Of a stretch of DNA of 31,859 nt, positions 14,606 to 21,733 are shown in pieces. Source of the DNA: an archaeon (GTDB lineage: Archaea; Asgardarchaeota; Hermodarchaeia; Hermodarchaeales; Hermodarchaeaceae); the NCBI GenBank assembly GCA_016550415.1, contig JABXGU010000210.1, positions 1 through 31,859 of the forward strand, in the 5' to 3' direction. The number at the start of each line of letters is the position of its first letter. Positions within the stretch are counted from its first letter, which is position 1. The position numbers and the translations under genes are program-made. The notes beneath the pieces were generated by a model, which was given only the letters and a program-made list of their open reading frames with translations, was not told where the DNA came from and ran no database searches.

Positions 14606-15634
14606 TCAGCTTAGTGAGGCGATGGATTTCTTCTGATATTCTTTATGTAGTTGGGAAAGGCAGAGCTCGGCTAGTGTTCCAATTGCAGCAGCGGTTGTTG
14701 AGTACCTAGATTTGAAAAGTTGATTTGAAGGTACTTTGTCAATTAGAGTGTCGTCAGCATTAGCAACAGCAACGGCCAAGAGCCTGTGCCTAGCAGCTTC
14801 ACGAATGAGAGAAAAATCATTAATTGAGTTGACCAAGACAACACCTCCAGGATTTTTCTCGGATTTTAATAGATACTTTAAAGCAAAGCCCTTGTCAACA
14901 TAAGCCTCCTTTTCCTGATGACCATCTGCATGTTTTACAATTACCTTATTCGGATGAACATCGCAGGCATCAAATTGGAGATGAATGGATCCCACTGCGT
15001 CAGAAGACGGTGTGGTAGTGAAGCCAAATTCCTTGGATAGCTCAAGAATTCTAGGAATGATGTCATCATGCCAGTCAGGAAATTCCTGTGGGTTAGCAAT
15101 GGGTTTGATGGTGAATCGGACTTCATTGGGTTGAATCCAGAATTTTCCTGATACCAATTCATCTTTGGAAAGTTTTTCTTTAAGAAGTGCAATAGCAGAA
15201 TAGTATTGGGAGGATGCTTTACTTGTATATCCCCAATTGGACCGGTGTGCACGGGCAACTAGTCCTTCTTCGCTGAAGATTATATGGTTGGATAAGCCAA
15301 AGGGCTCGATTAGGCGGCCCCGCACATATTCGTAACTGTTTCCAGTTACAATTCCAAAGTTAATTGGAATATGATTGAATTTGCTGATTCGGTTGGCGAT
15401 GTTGTGAACGACATATGAATATTGGTTGATTAATCCGCATTGCTTGACAGCTGCTTTTGGATGTGTTTCCAATAATGAATCATTTAGGTCAGCAACAAAG
15501 AAGAGTGAAGAGCATTTTGAAAACTGACTTATCTTTTTGAAGCGTTCTACCTCAAAATTAGTTTTTAATATTTGTTGAAATTTTTGCTCATCTTGTGAAG
15601 GAAACGGAATTTCTGTTGTCATGGTTTGTGTCAT
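14606..15634 (-). CDS. HAD-superfamily-like protein with altered catalytic motifs
   Basis: About 342 residues with the order of a HAD class IIB phosphatase. Motif I: FFVADLNDSLLE (nucleophile Asp about 49), where the second Asp of DxDxT is replaced by Asn. Motif II: NFGIVTGNSYEYVRG. Motif III: YVDKGFALKYLL (Lys about 248). Motif IV: VVLVNSINDFSLIREA, where the usual GD is NS but ND is kept. A cap domain lies between motifs II and III. The sugar-phosphatase/SPP group is the nearest pattern. Losing the acid/base Asp suggests altered or lost phosphatase activity. The ATG at 15634 fits a TATA box about 22 bases upstream (leaderless); GTG 15640 is the alternative. Confidence 0.75.
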   Translation of the reverse strand: MTQTMTTEIPFPSQDEQKFQQILKTNFEVERFKKISQFSKCSSLFFVADLNDSLLETHPKAAVKQCGLINQYSYVVHNIANRISKFNHIPINFGIVTGNSYEYVRGRLIEPFGLSNHIIFSEEGLVARAHRSNWGYTSKASSQYYSAIALLKEKLSKDELVSGKFWIQPNEVRFTIKPIANPQEFPDWHDDIIPRILELSKEFGFTTTPSSDAVGSIHLQFDACDVHPNKVIVKHADGHQEKEAYVDKGFALKYLLKSEKNPGGVVLVNSINDFSLIREAARHRLLAVAVANADDTLIDKVPSNQLFKSRYSTTAAAIGTLAELCLSQLHKEYQKKSIASLS

Positions 15635-15650
15635 AGCCACTCAGAATGGG

Positions 15651-15661
15651 GATATAAAAAA
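15651..15661 (-). promoter_or_regulatory. TATA box of the HAD-like gene
   Basis: On the minus strand the sequence reads TTTTTTATATC, centred about 22 bases before the ATG at 15634. A transcript starting at about the start codon is expected. Confidence 0.5.
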
Positions 15662-15709
15662 GCCTTCCTTATAAGGGCATCAACTGGAATAATCTTGTCT
15701 GTCTTGGAG

Positions 15710-15743
15710 AAAAAATAGAAAAAAGTGGGCAAGGAAAAAAAAA
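15710..15743 (-). terminator. Triple oligo-T terminator downstream of the SSB gene
   Basis: On the minus strand there are T runs of nine, six and six bases within 34 bases, starting 43 bases past the TAA at 15786. This is a strong archaeal oligo-T terminator. Its distance suits a transcript that includes the RG tail after the in-frame TAG. Confidence 0.6.
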
Positions 15744-15785
15744 GCCTTGCATTGAAATATGTTGAATATTCACTGAAACTCTGTT

Positions 15786-15878
15786 TTAGTATCGTCGTTG
15801 CCGTCCACGATCACGATCTCGATCAAATCGTCGTCCGCCGCCGCCACCACCATAGCCACGGTCTCGACCATATCCTCC
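15786..15878 (-). other. In-frame RG-rich tail of the SSB beyond a TAG codon
   Basis: Directly after the TAG at 15881-15879, the same frame stays open for 30 codons and ends with TAA at 15788-15786. The encoded sequence starts GGYGRDRGYGGGGGG and continues RRFDRDRDRG, ending QRRY. It is a typical RGG tail, the feature that follows the OB fold in Sulfolobus-type SSB. The bases are therefore a severed or read-through part of the gene and not intergenic DNA. Confidence 0.75.
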
Positions 15879-16274
15879 CTAGGATCGTCGTCGATATTGT
15901 TGCTCGTGTTCAGGAGCTGACATATCATTTTCGGAGTCGATTTCATCGATGGGTTTATCCGCTTCTTTTAGTTCGCCATAGCGACCTATGTTGAGACGGA
16001 GATGACCCTTGAAGAGGCTTGTGTAACCCCGTTCCAGTCGATAGGTTTTTTCATCTTCTACTGTATCAATCATATCATCCCATAGGGAAAGAATGACAGT
16101 TCCAGAAGAGTCTCCTACAACTGCATCTAGTACACGGTGATTTTCGCCATCACGTCGAGAGACAACCTCTCGGACTTCACCTTTCTCGACAATCTTAAAG
16201 GTGATATTCAAACTTCTCATTCCTGGTCGCAGTTCAGCGACAGTAGCCTCAACAGGCTCTTGTTCGGTGCTCAT
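15879..16274 (-). CDS. ssb: Single-OB-fold ssDNA-binding protein, tail interrupted by TAG
   Basis: 131 residues before the stop. The layout matches the crenarchaeal SSB: an ELRPGMRSLNITFKIVEKGE opening strand, then EAVVGD-like DAVVGDSSGTVILSLWDD, then YTSLFKGHLRLNIGRYGELK. An acidic linker (DEIDSENDMSAPEHEQQ) and an Arg-rich end follow. These proteins bind single-stranded DNA in replication and repair through one OB fold, with a flexible tail for partners. The expected RG tail is encoded in the same frame right after the TAG. I chose the ATG at 16274; a GTG at 16286 adds four residues. Whether the full protein is made in the cell depends on the nature of that TAG. Confidence 0.85.
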   Translation of the reverse strand: MSTEQEPVEATVAELRPGMRSLNITFKIVEKGEVREVVSRRDGENHRVLDAVVGDSSGTVILSLWDDMIDTVEDEKTYRLERGYTSLFKGHLRLNIGRYGELKEADKPIDEIDSENDMSAPEHEQQYRRRS

Positions 16275-16604
16275 TTTAGGTACCACGTTTCTTAGTTCAG
16301 GCTTCCAAAAACGAATCTTTCCTCAGGGGGCTCAACCGCAGTGCAGAGGGTACCACCGGAGAAAACGATTCTGCTTGTTAGCACTGCTGCATCAACCTCT
16401 CAATAGGCTATATATAAAGTCTAGGGGTCTAATGCCTAAATGGTGGTATACCAAAACTGTGCAACTTGCTTCACTATAAACCCAGCAAGAATAACTCTTG
16501 CAGGCTAATTTATGCAACGCCTTTATCAACGAATGAGACGATATTTCAGGAAGAGAATTGCTTTATTCCATTGTAATTTGGAAAAGCTACGGTGGTCCAT
16601 AATC
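16275..16604. other. Divergent intergenic region with TATA elements
   Basis: About 330 bases without a supported gene. TATATATAAAG at 16409-16419 is a strong TATA element readable in both directions. A second TATA-like CTATAAA at 16474-16480 is flanked by CTTGCT (16465-16470) and AGCAAG (16484-16489). They probably serve the flavin-reductase-like gene on the plus strand and the SSB on the minus strand. The reading frame open from 16512 to 16604 is Arg-rich and unlike the family, so I treat it as leader. Confidence 0.4.
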
Positions 16605-17162
16605 ATGAACAAGGATTTAGACACTATGGTTCTTCGACTGATAACCTATGGTCTTTATGTGGTTTCTTCTAAGCTCGGAGAAAAGGTGAATGGGCAAATA
16701 GTAAATACAGTATTCCAAGTAACCTCAGAGCCACCCTGCATTGCAGTATGTATCAACAAACAGAATCTTACACATGAGTATATCTCCAAGAGCAGAGTAT
16801 TTTCTGTTTCAATTCTTGATGAAGAGACTCCAATGACCTTCATCGGGCTTTTTGGATTCAAATCTGGTCGTGATGTGGACAAGCTTTGCGATGTAGCTTA
16901 TCAAAAGGGTATTGATAACTGCCCCATCGTCACCGAACATAGTCTTGGCATTCTTGAAGTCCGGGTCCTTAACCAACTCGATGTTGGTACCCACACACTT
17001 TTCGTTGGGAAGATTGAGAGGGGCAGGATTTTGCGCGAGGGTACTCCATTGACCTATGCCCATTACCATCAAGTCAAGGGCGGAAAAGCACCCAAGACTG
17101 CTCCAACATACATCGCATCAACCCCAAAAACAGCACCCACCTACATCCCTCCTTCTGATTAA
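16605..17162 (+). CDS. Flavin reductase-like FMN-binding protein
   Basis: 185 residues of the flavin-reductase-like split-barrel family (PF01613), which bind FMN and reduce flavins, oxygen or other acceptors. Characteristic parts are LRLITYGLYVVSSKLGEKVNGQ, VFQVTSEPPCIAVCINKQNLTHEYI, FSVSILDEETPMTFIGLFGFKSGRDVDK and a C-terminal ILREGTPLTYAHYHQVKGGKAPKTAPTY. The last part is the archaeal/anaerobe version that in some proteins precedes a rubredoxin domain; no rubredoxin is present here. The tail has two copies of PKTAPTYI. The start is the ATG at 16605 with GGTGG upstream and a family-like N-terminus; the frame is open to 16512. It ends 58 bases before the convergent helical paralog. Confidence 0.85.
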   Translation: MNKDLDTMVLRLITYGLYVVSSKLGEKVNGQIVNTVFQVTSEPPCIAVCINKQNLTHEYISKSRVFSVSILDEETPMTFIGLFGFKSGRDVDKLCDVAYQKGIDNCPIVTEHSLGILEVRVLNQLDVGTHTLFVGKIERGRILREGTPLTYAHYHQVKGGKAPKTAPTYIASTPKTAPTYIPPSD

Positions 17163-17220
17163 TCGAAAATCTATGATATAAAACCAGAAGCTGGTATTGC
17201 AATCATATTTAGAAATGCAT

Positions 17221-18360
17221 CTATTTTGTAAGAGATTTCCTAATTGCTTTGAATTTTGATTCCATTCTCCGACGTAATTTATTTGTGAGGGCACGACGAC
17301 TTTGGTCATCATCGAGGAATTCCTCCAAGATTGGAGATTGGAGGACTGTATTCAATTTATGAGCGCCCTTCCGCAATGGAACTAAGAGCTCGCTTAATTT
17401 CTCCCAATCCGCACGAGCTTCCTCAGCTTGCGTTAACGCCAACTCAAGTGTAACAATAGAAATCTCTTGAGGGAGAAGATCACTTGCAGACTTAGAGGGA
17501 TTAATTAAAAATTCTTCAACCCATTTGGAAACAGAATCGGTTAGGGGGAGCACAGCACGTAGCAGAGCCTCTACATGTTGTAGGAACCGTAAATAAGCCA
17601 TCTTGCGAAGTTTTACAAACTCTCGCAGATTTTGTAATCCATCACTAAGTTGATCGATACGACTCCGGCTTGTCTTCATCTTTCTTGATGAGAATACTGT
17701 TGGTGATGATTCGTCAATGAACATAGGAGTTGAAAACACGACACTGAATATGATGTCGCAATATTTGACAAGGTATTTCATAACTTCTCTAGGATTTTCA
17801 CCACTATGGGCTCCATCGAGAACTTCAATAAGTTGTTCATAGAGTTTTTCGAGATTCTGTGTGGTCCACGCTAATGCTATCTGCTTCACATTCTCCATAA
17901 AGGACCCACGAAACTGCTCTGTAAGTTCTAAAAAGCGGGGTGCTTTTTCTAGCAATTCTTGGGTTTCAACAACAAGGCGATCTACTTCCTGGGAGACATC
18001 AGCTAGGACCCATTGCAAGTAATCCTCATCAAAGGTTTTCGTTTGAAGAAGAGCAGCCACACTTGTTTGCCTACGTTCTATCTTTGTAATCTCGATGGCT
18101 GTGATACTAAGGTTATGCGCTATCCCAAAGACATGATTTGCCCAGCGATTAACAAGATTGACGTATTGTTGGATTATTCCCAGAGCTTCAAGAAGTTCAT
18201 CAATCCAATCTGCCTCTGCTTGAATCCACGCATCAGGTTGTTGAAGTACCTTACTAGAGGAAAACGGATCGTAAACAGCACTACCTAGTTTGATGACCTC
18301 AAAGACAAATGCTCGAACTTCATCAAGGTAATTTGCGAGAGCTAGTCGGATTGACATCAT
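17221..18360 (-). CDS. Uncharacterised helical protein, paralog A of three
   Basis: 379 residues, predicted almost entirely helical, no signal peptide or clear transmembrane segment. I recognise no domain. It shares blocks with the proteins at 25527 and 29276: W52-I with Q(Q)YxxLVxRWAxHxxGxAxNL (64-83), YLQWVLADVSQEVDRL (114-129), F-ENVKQIALAWT (154-166), STPMF-ES (210-218), a QHxEA...RAVLP segment (261-272), SVxxW (276-280), LLP (295-297) and QA...DW (311-319). It follows the ferritin-like gene on the same strand by 70 bases and may end the mmsA transcript or have its own promoter. The pattern of long amphipathic helices suggests a scaffold or regulatory protein, but there is no direct evidence. 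Confidence 0.8.
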   Translation of the reverse strand: MMSIRLALANYLDEVRAFVFEVIKLGSAVYDPFSSSKVLQQPDAWIQAEADWIDELLEALGIIQQYVNLVNRWANHVFGIAHNLSITAIEITKIERRQTSVAALLQTKTFDEDYLQWVLADVSQEVDRLVVETQELLEKAPRFLELTEQFRGSFMENVKQIALAWTTQNLEKLYEQLIEVLDGAHSGENPREVMKYLVKYCDIIFSVVFSTPMFIDESSPTVFSSRKMKTSRSRIDQLSDGLQNLREFVKLRKMAYLRFLQHVEALLRAVLPLTDSVSKWVEEFLINPSKSASDLLPQEISIVTLELALTQAEEARADWEKLSELLVPLRKGAHKLNTVLQSPILEEFLDDDQSRRALTNKLRRRMESKFKAIRKSLTK

Positions 18361-18430
18361 TAATGAATTATGTGTTTGAGGAGTTTAGGTTTTTCCCCCA
18401 TATTTCGAAGAGAATAAAAAAGCAATATGA

Positions 18431-18862
18431 CTAGAGAACTGCCTGCAATCTCTTGGCATTCTCTGCATTCTCATCAGCTAAACGTTCAAAGATTTCAGCA
18501 GGTTCACTTAGGAAACTGATTTTTTCAGCAGCACCTTTATAGAAAGCGTGAATTTTTTGCTCCAAGGATTCCGCTAATTTAGCTAGGGCAGCATCACCAG
18601 TACCAACTGGAATCTCAGTCTTAGGATGATATTGGTCTCCGTCCAATCCGCTAATTGGTTCGAGTATCATTTCTGTTGTGTTTTCACGGCGAACACGCAG
18701 CAATAAGTCGATACGTTTCTGTCCACGAAGTAAGAGGGATTCGAACAGTCCTTTCAGTTCTTGACTTGTAGCGATGCCCATGGCAGATTCATAGAATGCT
18801 GCTGCAATAGCTTCAAGGTCCAAAGCAAACTTGAGTGCCGCACCAAATGTCCTAAGTTCCAT
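18431..18862 (-). CDS. Ferritin-like (rubrerythrin-fold) protein with missing metal ligands
   Basis: 143 residues that look like a four-helix ferritin-like domain: ALDLEAIAAAFYESA (helix 1), QELKGLFESLLLRGQKRIDL (helix 2), LAKLAESLEQKIHAFYKGAA (helix 3) and PAEIFERLADENAENAKRLQ (helix 4). Helices 1 and 3 keep a Glu at the ligand position. The ExxH pairs normal for helices 2 and 4 are absent (GQKRI and NAEN instead), so a di-iron site is doubtful. It starts 21 bases after the stop of mmsA on the same strand, so the two are probably co-transcribed. Function is unknown; it may be structural or a partner of the dehydrogenase. Confidence 0.68.
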   Translation of the reverse strand: MELRTFGAALKFALDLEAIAAAFYESAMGIATSQELKGLFESLLLRGQKRIDLLLRVRRENTTEMILEPISGLDGDQYHPKTEIPVGTGDAALAKLAESLEQKIHAFYKGAAEKISFLSEPAEIFERLADENAENAKRLQAVL

Positions 18863-18883
18863 TATATTGCCCTCGAACCCTTG

Positions 18884-20338
18884 CTAGAACCAACGGGTGA
18901 TTACAACCTTGTTTTCAGTGAAGAAACTAACTGCGTCTTGACCCTGCCCATGAAGATCTCCCAAAAAGGAATCCTTCATTCCTGAGAAGGGAAACGTAGC
19001 AATGGGAGCCACAATACCGATGTTGATGCCAATATTTCCTGCACGTACCCGGTATTGGTACTCTCGAGCAACTTTGCCACTTGAGGTGAAAACAGAGGAG
19101 GCATTACCATAGGGATTAGCATGGATTATCTCTATAGCTTCATCAAGATTCTTCGCGCGAACAATGCTCATGACTGGACCAAAAATCTCCTCGCACGCAA
19201 TGGTCATCTTAGGTGTAACATTATCGAAGATTGTGGGACCAATGAAATAGCCATTCGGATAACCAGGAACCTTAATGCCCCGTCCATCCAAGAGAAGCTT
19301 TCCACCTTCCTTAACACCCTTCTCGATATAGCCAAGCACACGCTCCATACCTGCCTTGGAAGCTAATGGTCCCATCTGGACTCCCTCTTCCAATCCGTTA
19401 CCAACAACAATTTGCTTTGCTGCTTCAACAACAGCCTTCTTCAAGGATTCATAGACATCACCCACAGCCAATAAGACAGCACCACTAAGACAACGTTGCC
19501 CAGTGCAACCAAAGAAGGAAGTCATGAGCGCAGGGACAGTGCGTTCCAGATCAGCATCAGGCATAACAGTAAGGAAATTCTTAGCTCCGCCCTGAACCTG
19601 AACACGCTTGGCATTCTCACCACATTTACTATAAAGAAGCCTACCAACCCTAGTAGAACCAACAAAGGACATACCAACAGTATCCGGACTCTCAACGAGA
19701 GCAGAAACAGCCTCAGCCCCCCCATTCACCAGATTAAGAACACCCTTGGGAAAACCAATCTCATGAATAAGCTCAAATTGCCGAACCTGACTCAAGGGCA
19801 CCTGTTCAGAGGGCTTAACAATATAGGTGTTACCACAAGCAAAAGCATAAGGCCAAAACCATGATGGTACCATTCCTGGAAAGTTAAATGGTGTAACGCA
19901 GAAGAATACGCCTAGTGGTTGTTTGATGACCATTTCGTCTATGCCTGAAGAGATGTCCTCCATGTTGTAACCCATTTGGAGTGTGGGGATGCTTGCTGCG
20001 CATTCGACGTTTTCTATGGCGCGGCGATATTCGCCTCGTGCTTCGTCGAGGGCTTTGCCCTGTTCTGTTGTGAGGATTTTTGAGAGTTCTTCGAAGTGCT
20101 CTTCAAGAGCGTCTCGGAAACGGAATAGATAGCGGATTCGTGTTTGTGGTGGTGTTGTTCGCCATCGTTTGAATGCTTCTTTTGCCGCTTGGATTGCCTG
20201 TTGGGCTTCTTCAGCTGTACTCATAGGTGTCTTTCCGATGACTTCACCTGTTGTTGGGTTGATGATGTCACGGGTTTCTTTGGTTTTTGACTCAACCCAG
20301 CGACCATTAATATAATTTTTTACAACTTCGATGGCCAT
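18884..20338 (-). CDS. mmsA: CoA-acylating (methyl)malonate-semialdehyde dehydrogenase
   Basis: 484 residues of the aldehyde dehydrogenase superfamily, MmsA/IolA branch. These enzymes convert malonate or methylmalonate semialdehyde, NAD+ and CoA to acetyl- or propionyl-CoA, CO2 and NADH. Diagnostic parts are CVTPFNFPGMVPSWFWPYA (147-165), VQVQGGAKNFLTVMPDADLE (247-265) and GCTGQRCLSG with catalytic Cys283. The Glu general base of ordinary ALDHs is replaced by the GGAKN form, as expected for CoA-acylating members. Length is normal. It has its own TATA box and a GGAAGTG Shine-Dalgarno. Next to dihydropyrimidine genes it most likely finishes beta-alanine breakdown. Codon-ending preference changes sharply inside the gene near 19861. 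Confidence 0.93.
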   Translation of the reverse strand: MAIEVVKNYINGRWVESKTKETRDIINPTTGEVIGKTPMSTAEEAQQAIQAAKEAFKRWRTTPPQTRIRYLFRFRDALEEHFEELSKILTTEQGKALDEARGEYRRAIENVECAASIPTLQMGYNMEDISSGIDEMVIKQPLGVFFCVTPFNFPGMVPSWFWPYAFACGNTYIVKPSEQVPLSQVRQFELIHEIGFPKGVLNLVNGGAEAVSALVESPDTVGMSFVGSTRVGRLLYSKCGENAKRVQVQGGAKNFLTVMPDADLERTVPALMTSFFGCTGQRCLSGAVLLAVGDVYESLKKAVVEAAKQIVVGNGLEEGVQMGPLASKAGMERVLGYIEKGVKEGGKLLLDGRGIKVPGYPNGYFIGPTIFDNVTPKMTIACEEIFGPVMSIVRAKNLDEAIEIIHANPYGNASSVFTSSGKVAREYQYRVRAGNIGINIGIVAPIATFPFSGMKDSFLGDLHGQGQDAVSFFTENKVVITRWF

Positions 20339-20382
20339 TGCTGTACACTTCCAGTTTTGCAGAAGCCACTAAACTGCTTGAG

Positions 20383-20394
20383 ACTATATATTAT
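20383..20394 (-). promoter_or_regulatory. TATA box of mmsA
   Basis: On the minus strand the sequence reads ATAATATATAGT, about 50 bases before the mmsA ATG. The predicted start near 20362 leaves a short leader containing GGAAGTG. Confidence 0.45.
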
Positions 20395-20416
20395 TGTTGT
20401 GTCGCTGTTCAAACGG

Positions 20417-21631
20417 TTATTTTATGTGTACGAATTTGACTGCATCCTCGGGACAGACTATTGCGCAGAGTCCGCATCCATCGCACTTTTCTGGGTTGAC
20501 AACAGCGACGTTTTTCTCAAGGCGAATGGCTGCGTAGCCAGTGTCTGCGCAAGCAATCATGCATTCCTTTCCTCCTTTGCATTTCTTTGGGTCTATCTGG
20601 GCGACAATAGGAGGAAGTTTGGATAGGGCTTCCCAAGTGGTGATTCTGGGTAGGGCTTTGCCAACTATTTCTTCGAGGGTTTTGTATCCCTTTTTGTTCA
20701 TGAATTTGGTCAGTTGGCCTGTGAGGTCACGAATTATTCTGAAGCCATTCCACATTGCGGCTGTACATATCTGTAGCGTTCGAGCGCCCACCATGAGGTA
20801 TTCTGCTGCGTTATACCAGTTCTCGATGCCGCCAATTCCGGAGATTGGAATATTGGGGAGTGCACGTGCTATTTTTGATACTATGCGAAGTCCTATGGGG
20901 CGTACAGCAGGTCCACAAAAACCACCGTAAGTACTTAGACGTTCGTCTTTATTTGCGCCGTAAGCGATTGGAAGTGGTGTTGCTGTCTCGATGTCGATGC
21001 CTATGAGTGATTCCACAGTATTGATGGCGGCAATAGCATCAGCTCCTCCCTTCACTGCAGCTTTGGCAATTGGCACAACATCAGTGACGTTCGGGGTCAG
21101 TTTGACCATTATTGGCAGATCGGTTCCTTGCTTTGCTGCACGGGTGACACGTTCCACAAGGTCTGCATTCTGACCGATGAATGCGCCCATATGTTTCTCT
21201 GGTGAACCATGGGGACAGGAGACGTTGAGTTCAAGAGCATTTACACCTGTTTGCGACATTGTTTCTGCAAGTCTTGTCCAGCCTTCAGGCTCGGGACTTG
21301 ACATGATACTGCCGATTAGTATGAAATCCTTTGGAGCCTTTTCCTTAATTTCTGGAATCCACTTTTCCGTCCAAGTCTTTAATGAATGGCGTGAAATTAG
21401 CTCAATATTATTCATGCCGATTAAGCGACCCTTAAGTCGAAGTGCACCCAACCGGGTTCGTGGATCCACAGTAGGTTTTTCAGCGACAGTCTTAATGACC
21501 GCGCCTCCCCAACCAAGCCGTGCGGCATGAAGAATGTGATTTGCATCCATTGTGGGTGGAGCAGAAGAAAGCATATAGGGATTCTTGAAGGGTATACCCG
21601 CAAATTCGATTTCCAGTTGGTTATTAGACAT
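20417..21631 (-). CDS. preA: Dihydropyrimidine dehydrogenase, PreA-type catalytic subunit
   Basis: 404 residues. An FMN TIM barrel of the dihydroorotate/dihydropyrimidine dehydrogenase family is followed by a C-terminal ferredoxin domain. Key parts are NPYMLSSAPPTMDANHI, the active-site loop ELNVSCPHGSPEKHMG with Cys139, MVKLTPNVTDV, AAINTVESLIGID, and GFCGPAVRPIGLRIV, all very close to the mammalian DPD C-terminal half. The second cluster motif is complete (CDGCGLCAIVCP). The first reads CKGGKECMIAC and lacks the second Cys. It reduces uracil or thymine to the dihydro form. No PreT/NADPH-oxidising partner is encoded in the window, so electrons may come from ferredoxin. It starts at an ATG with GGAGAT upstream. 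Confidence 0.92.
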   Translation of the reverse strand: MSNNQLEIEFAGIPFKNPYMLSSAPPTMDANHILHAARLGWGGAVIKTVAEKPTVDPRTRLGALRLKGRLIGMNNIELISRHSLKTWTEKWIPEIKEKAPKDFILIGSIMSSPEPEGWTRLAETMSQTGVNALELNVSCPHGSPEKHMGAFIGQNADLVERVTRAAKQGTDLPIMVKLTPNVTDVVPIAKAAVKGGADAIAAINTVESLIGIDIETATPLPIAYGANKDERLSTYGGFCGPAVRPIGLRIVSKIARALPNIPISGIGGIENWYNAAEYLMVGARTLQICTAAMWNGFRIIRDLTGQLTKFMNKKGYKTLEEIVGKALPRITTWEALSKLPPIVAQIDPKKCKGGKECMIACADTGYAAIRLEKNVAVVNPEKCDGCGLCAIVCPEDAVKFVHIK

Positions 21632-21733
21632 AATTCTTCATATCTCCTATACAGCCTATTTTATCCTTCACTCAATAAAGGCTTTAGGAAGGTTGTCTAA
21701 TATTGAAACCAACTAGCAAAGGCGGCTAAAAAA

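Noticed and set aside
15879..15881. General TAG recoding (pyrrolysine) in this genome
   Set aside because: Several intact genes here end at TAG at the expected length (PRTase at 11687, the membrane protein at 13690, the Yip1-like gene at 5917, the aminotransferase at 23074), so TAG is an ordinary stop. Only site-specific read-through remains possible for the SSB.
15725..15994. 89-codon plus-strand frame with HDHDLDQIVVRRRHHHSHG-like sequence
   Set aside because: The His/Asp pattern is the antisense reading of the SSB's RG/RD tail codons and is not an independent gene.
20417..21631. PreA active-site Cys apparently missing at GAFIGQ (mammalian GLACGQ)
   Set aside because: The catalytic Cys of this family is the one in N-x-S-C-P, and it is present as Cys139. 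The GLAC position is not the general acid.
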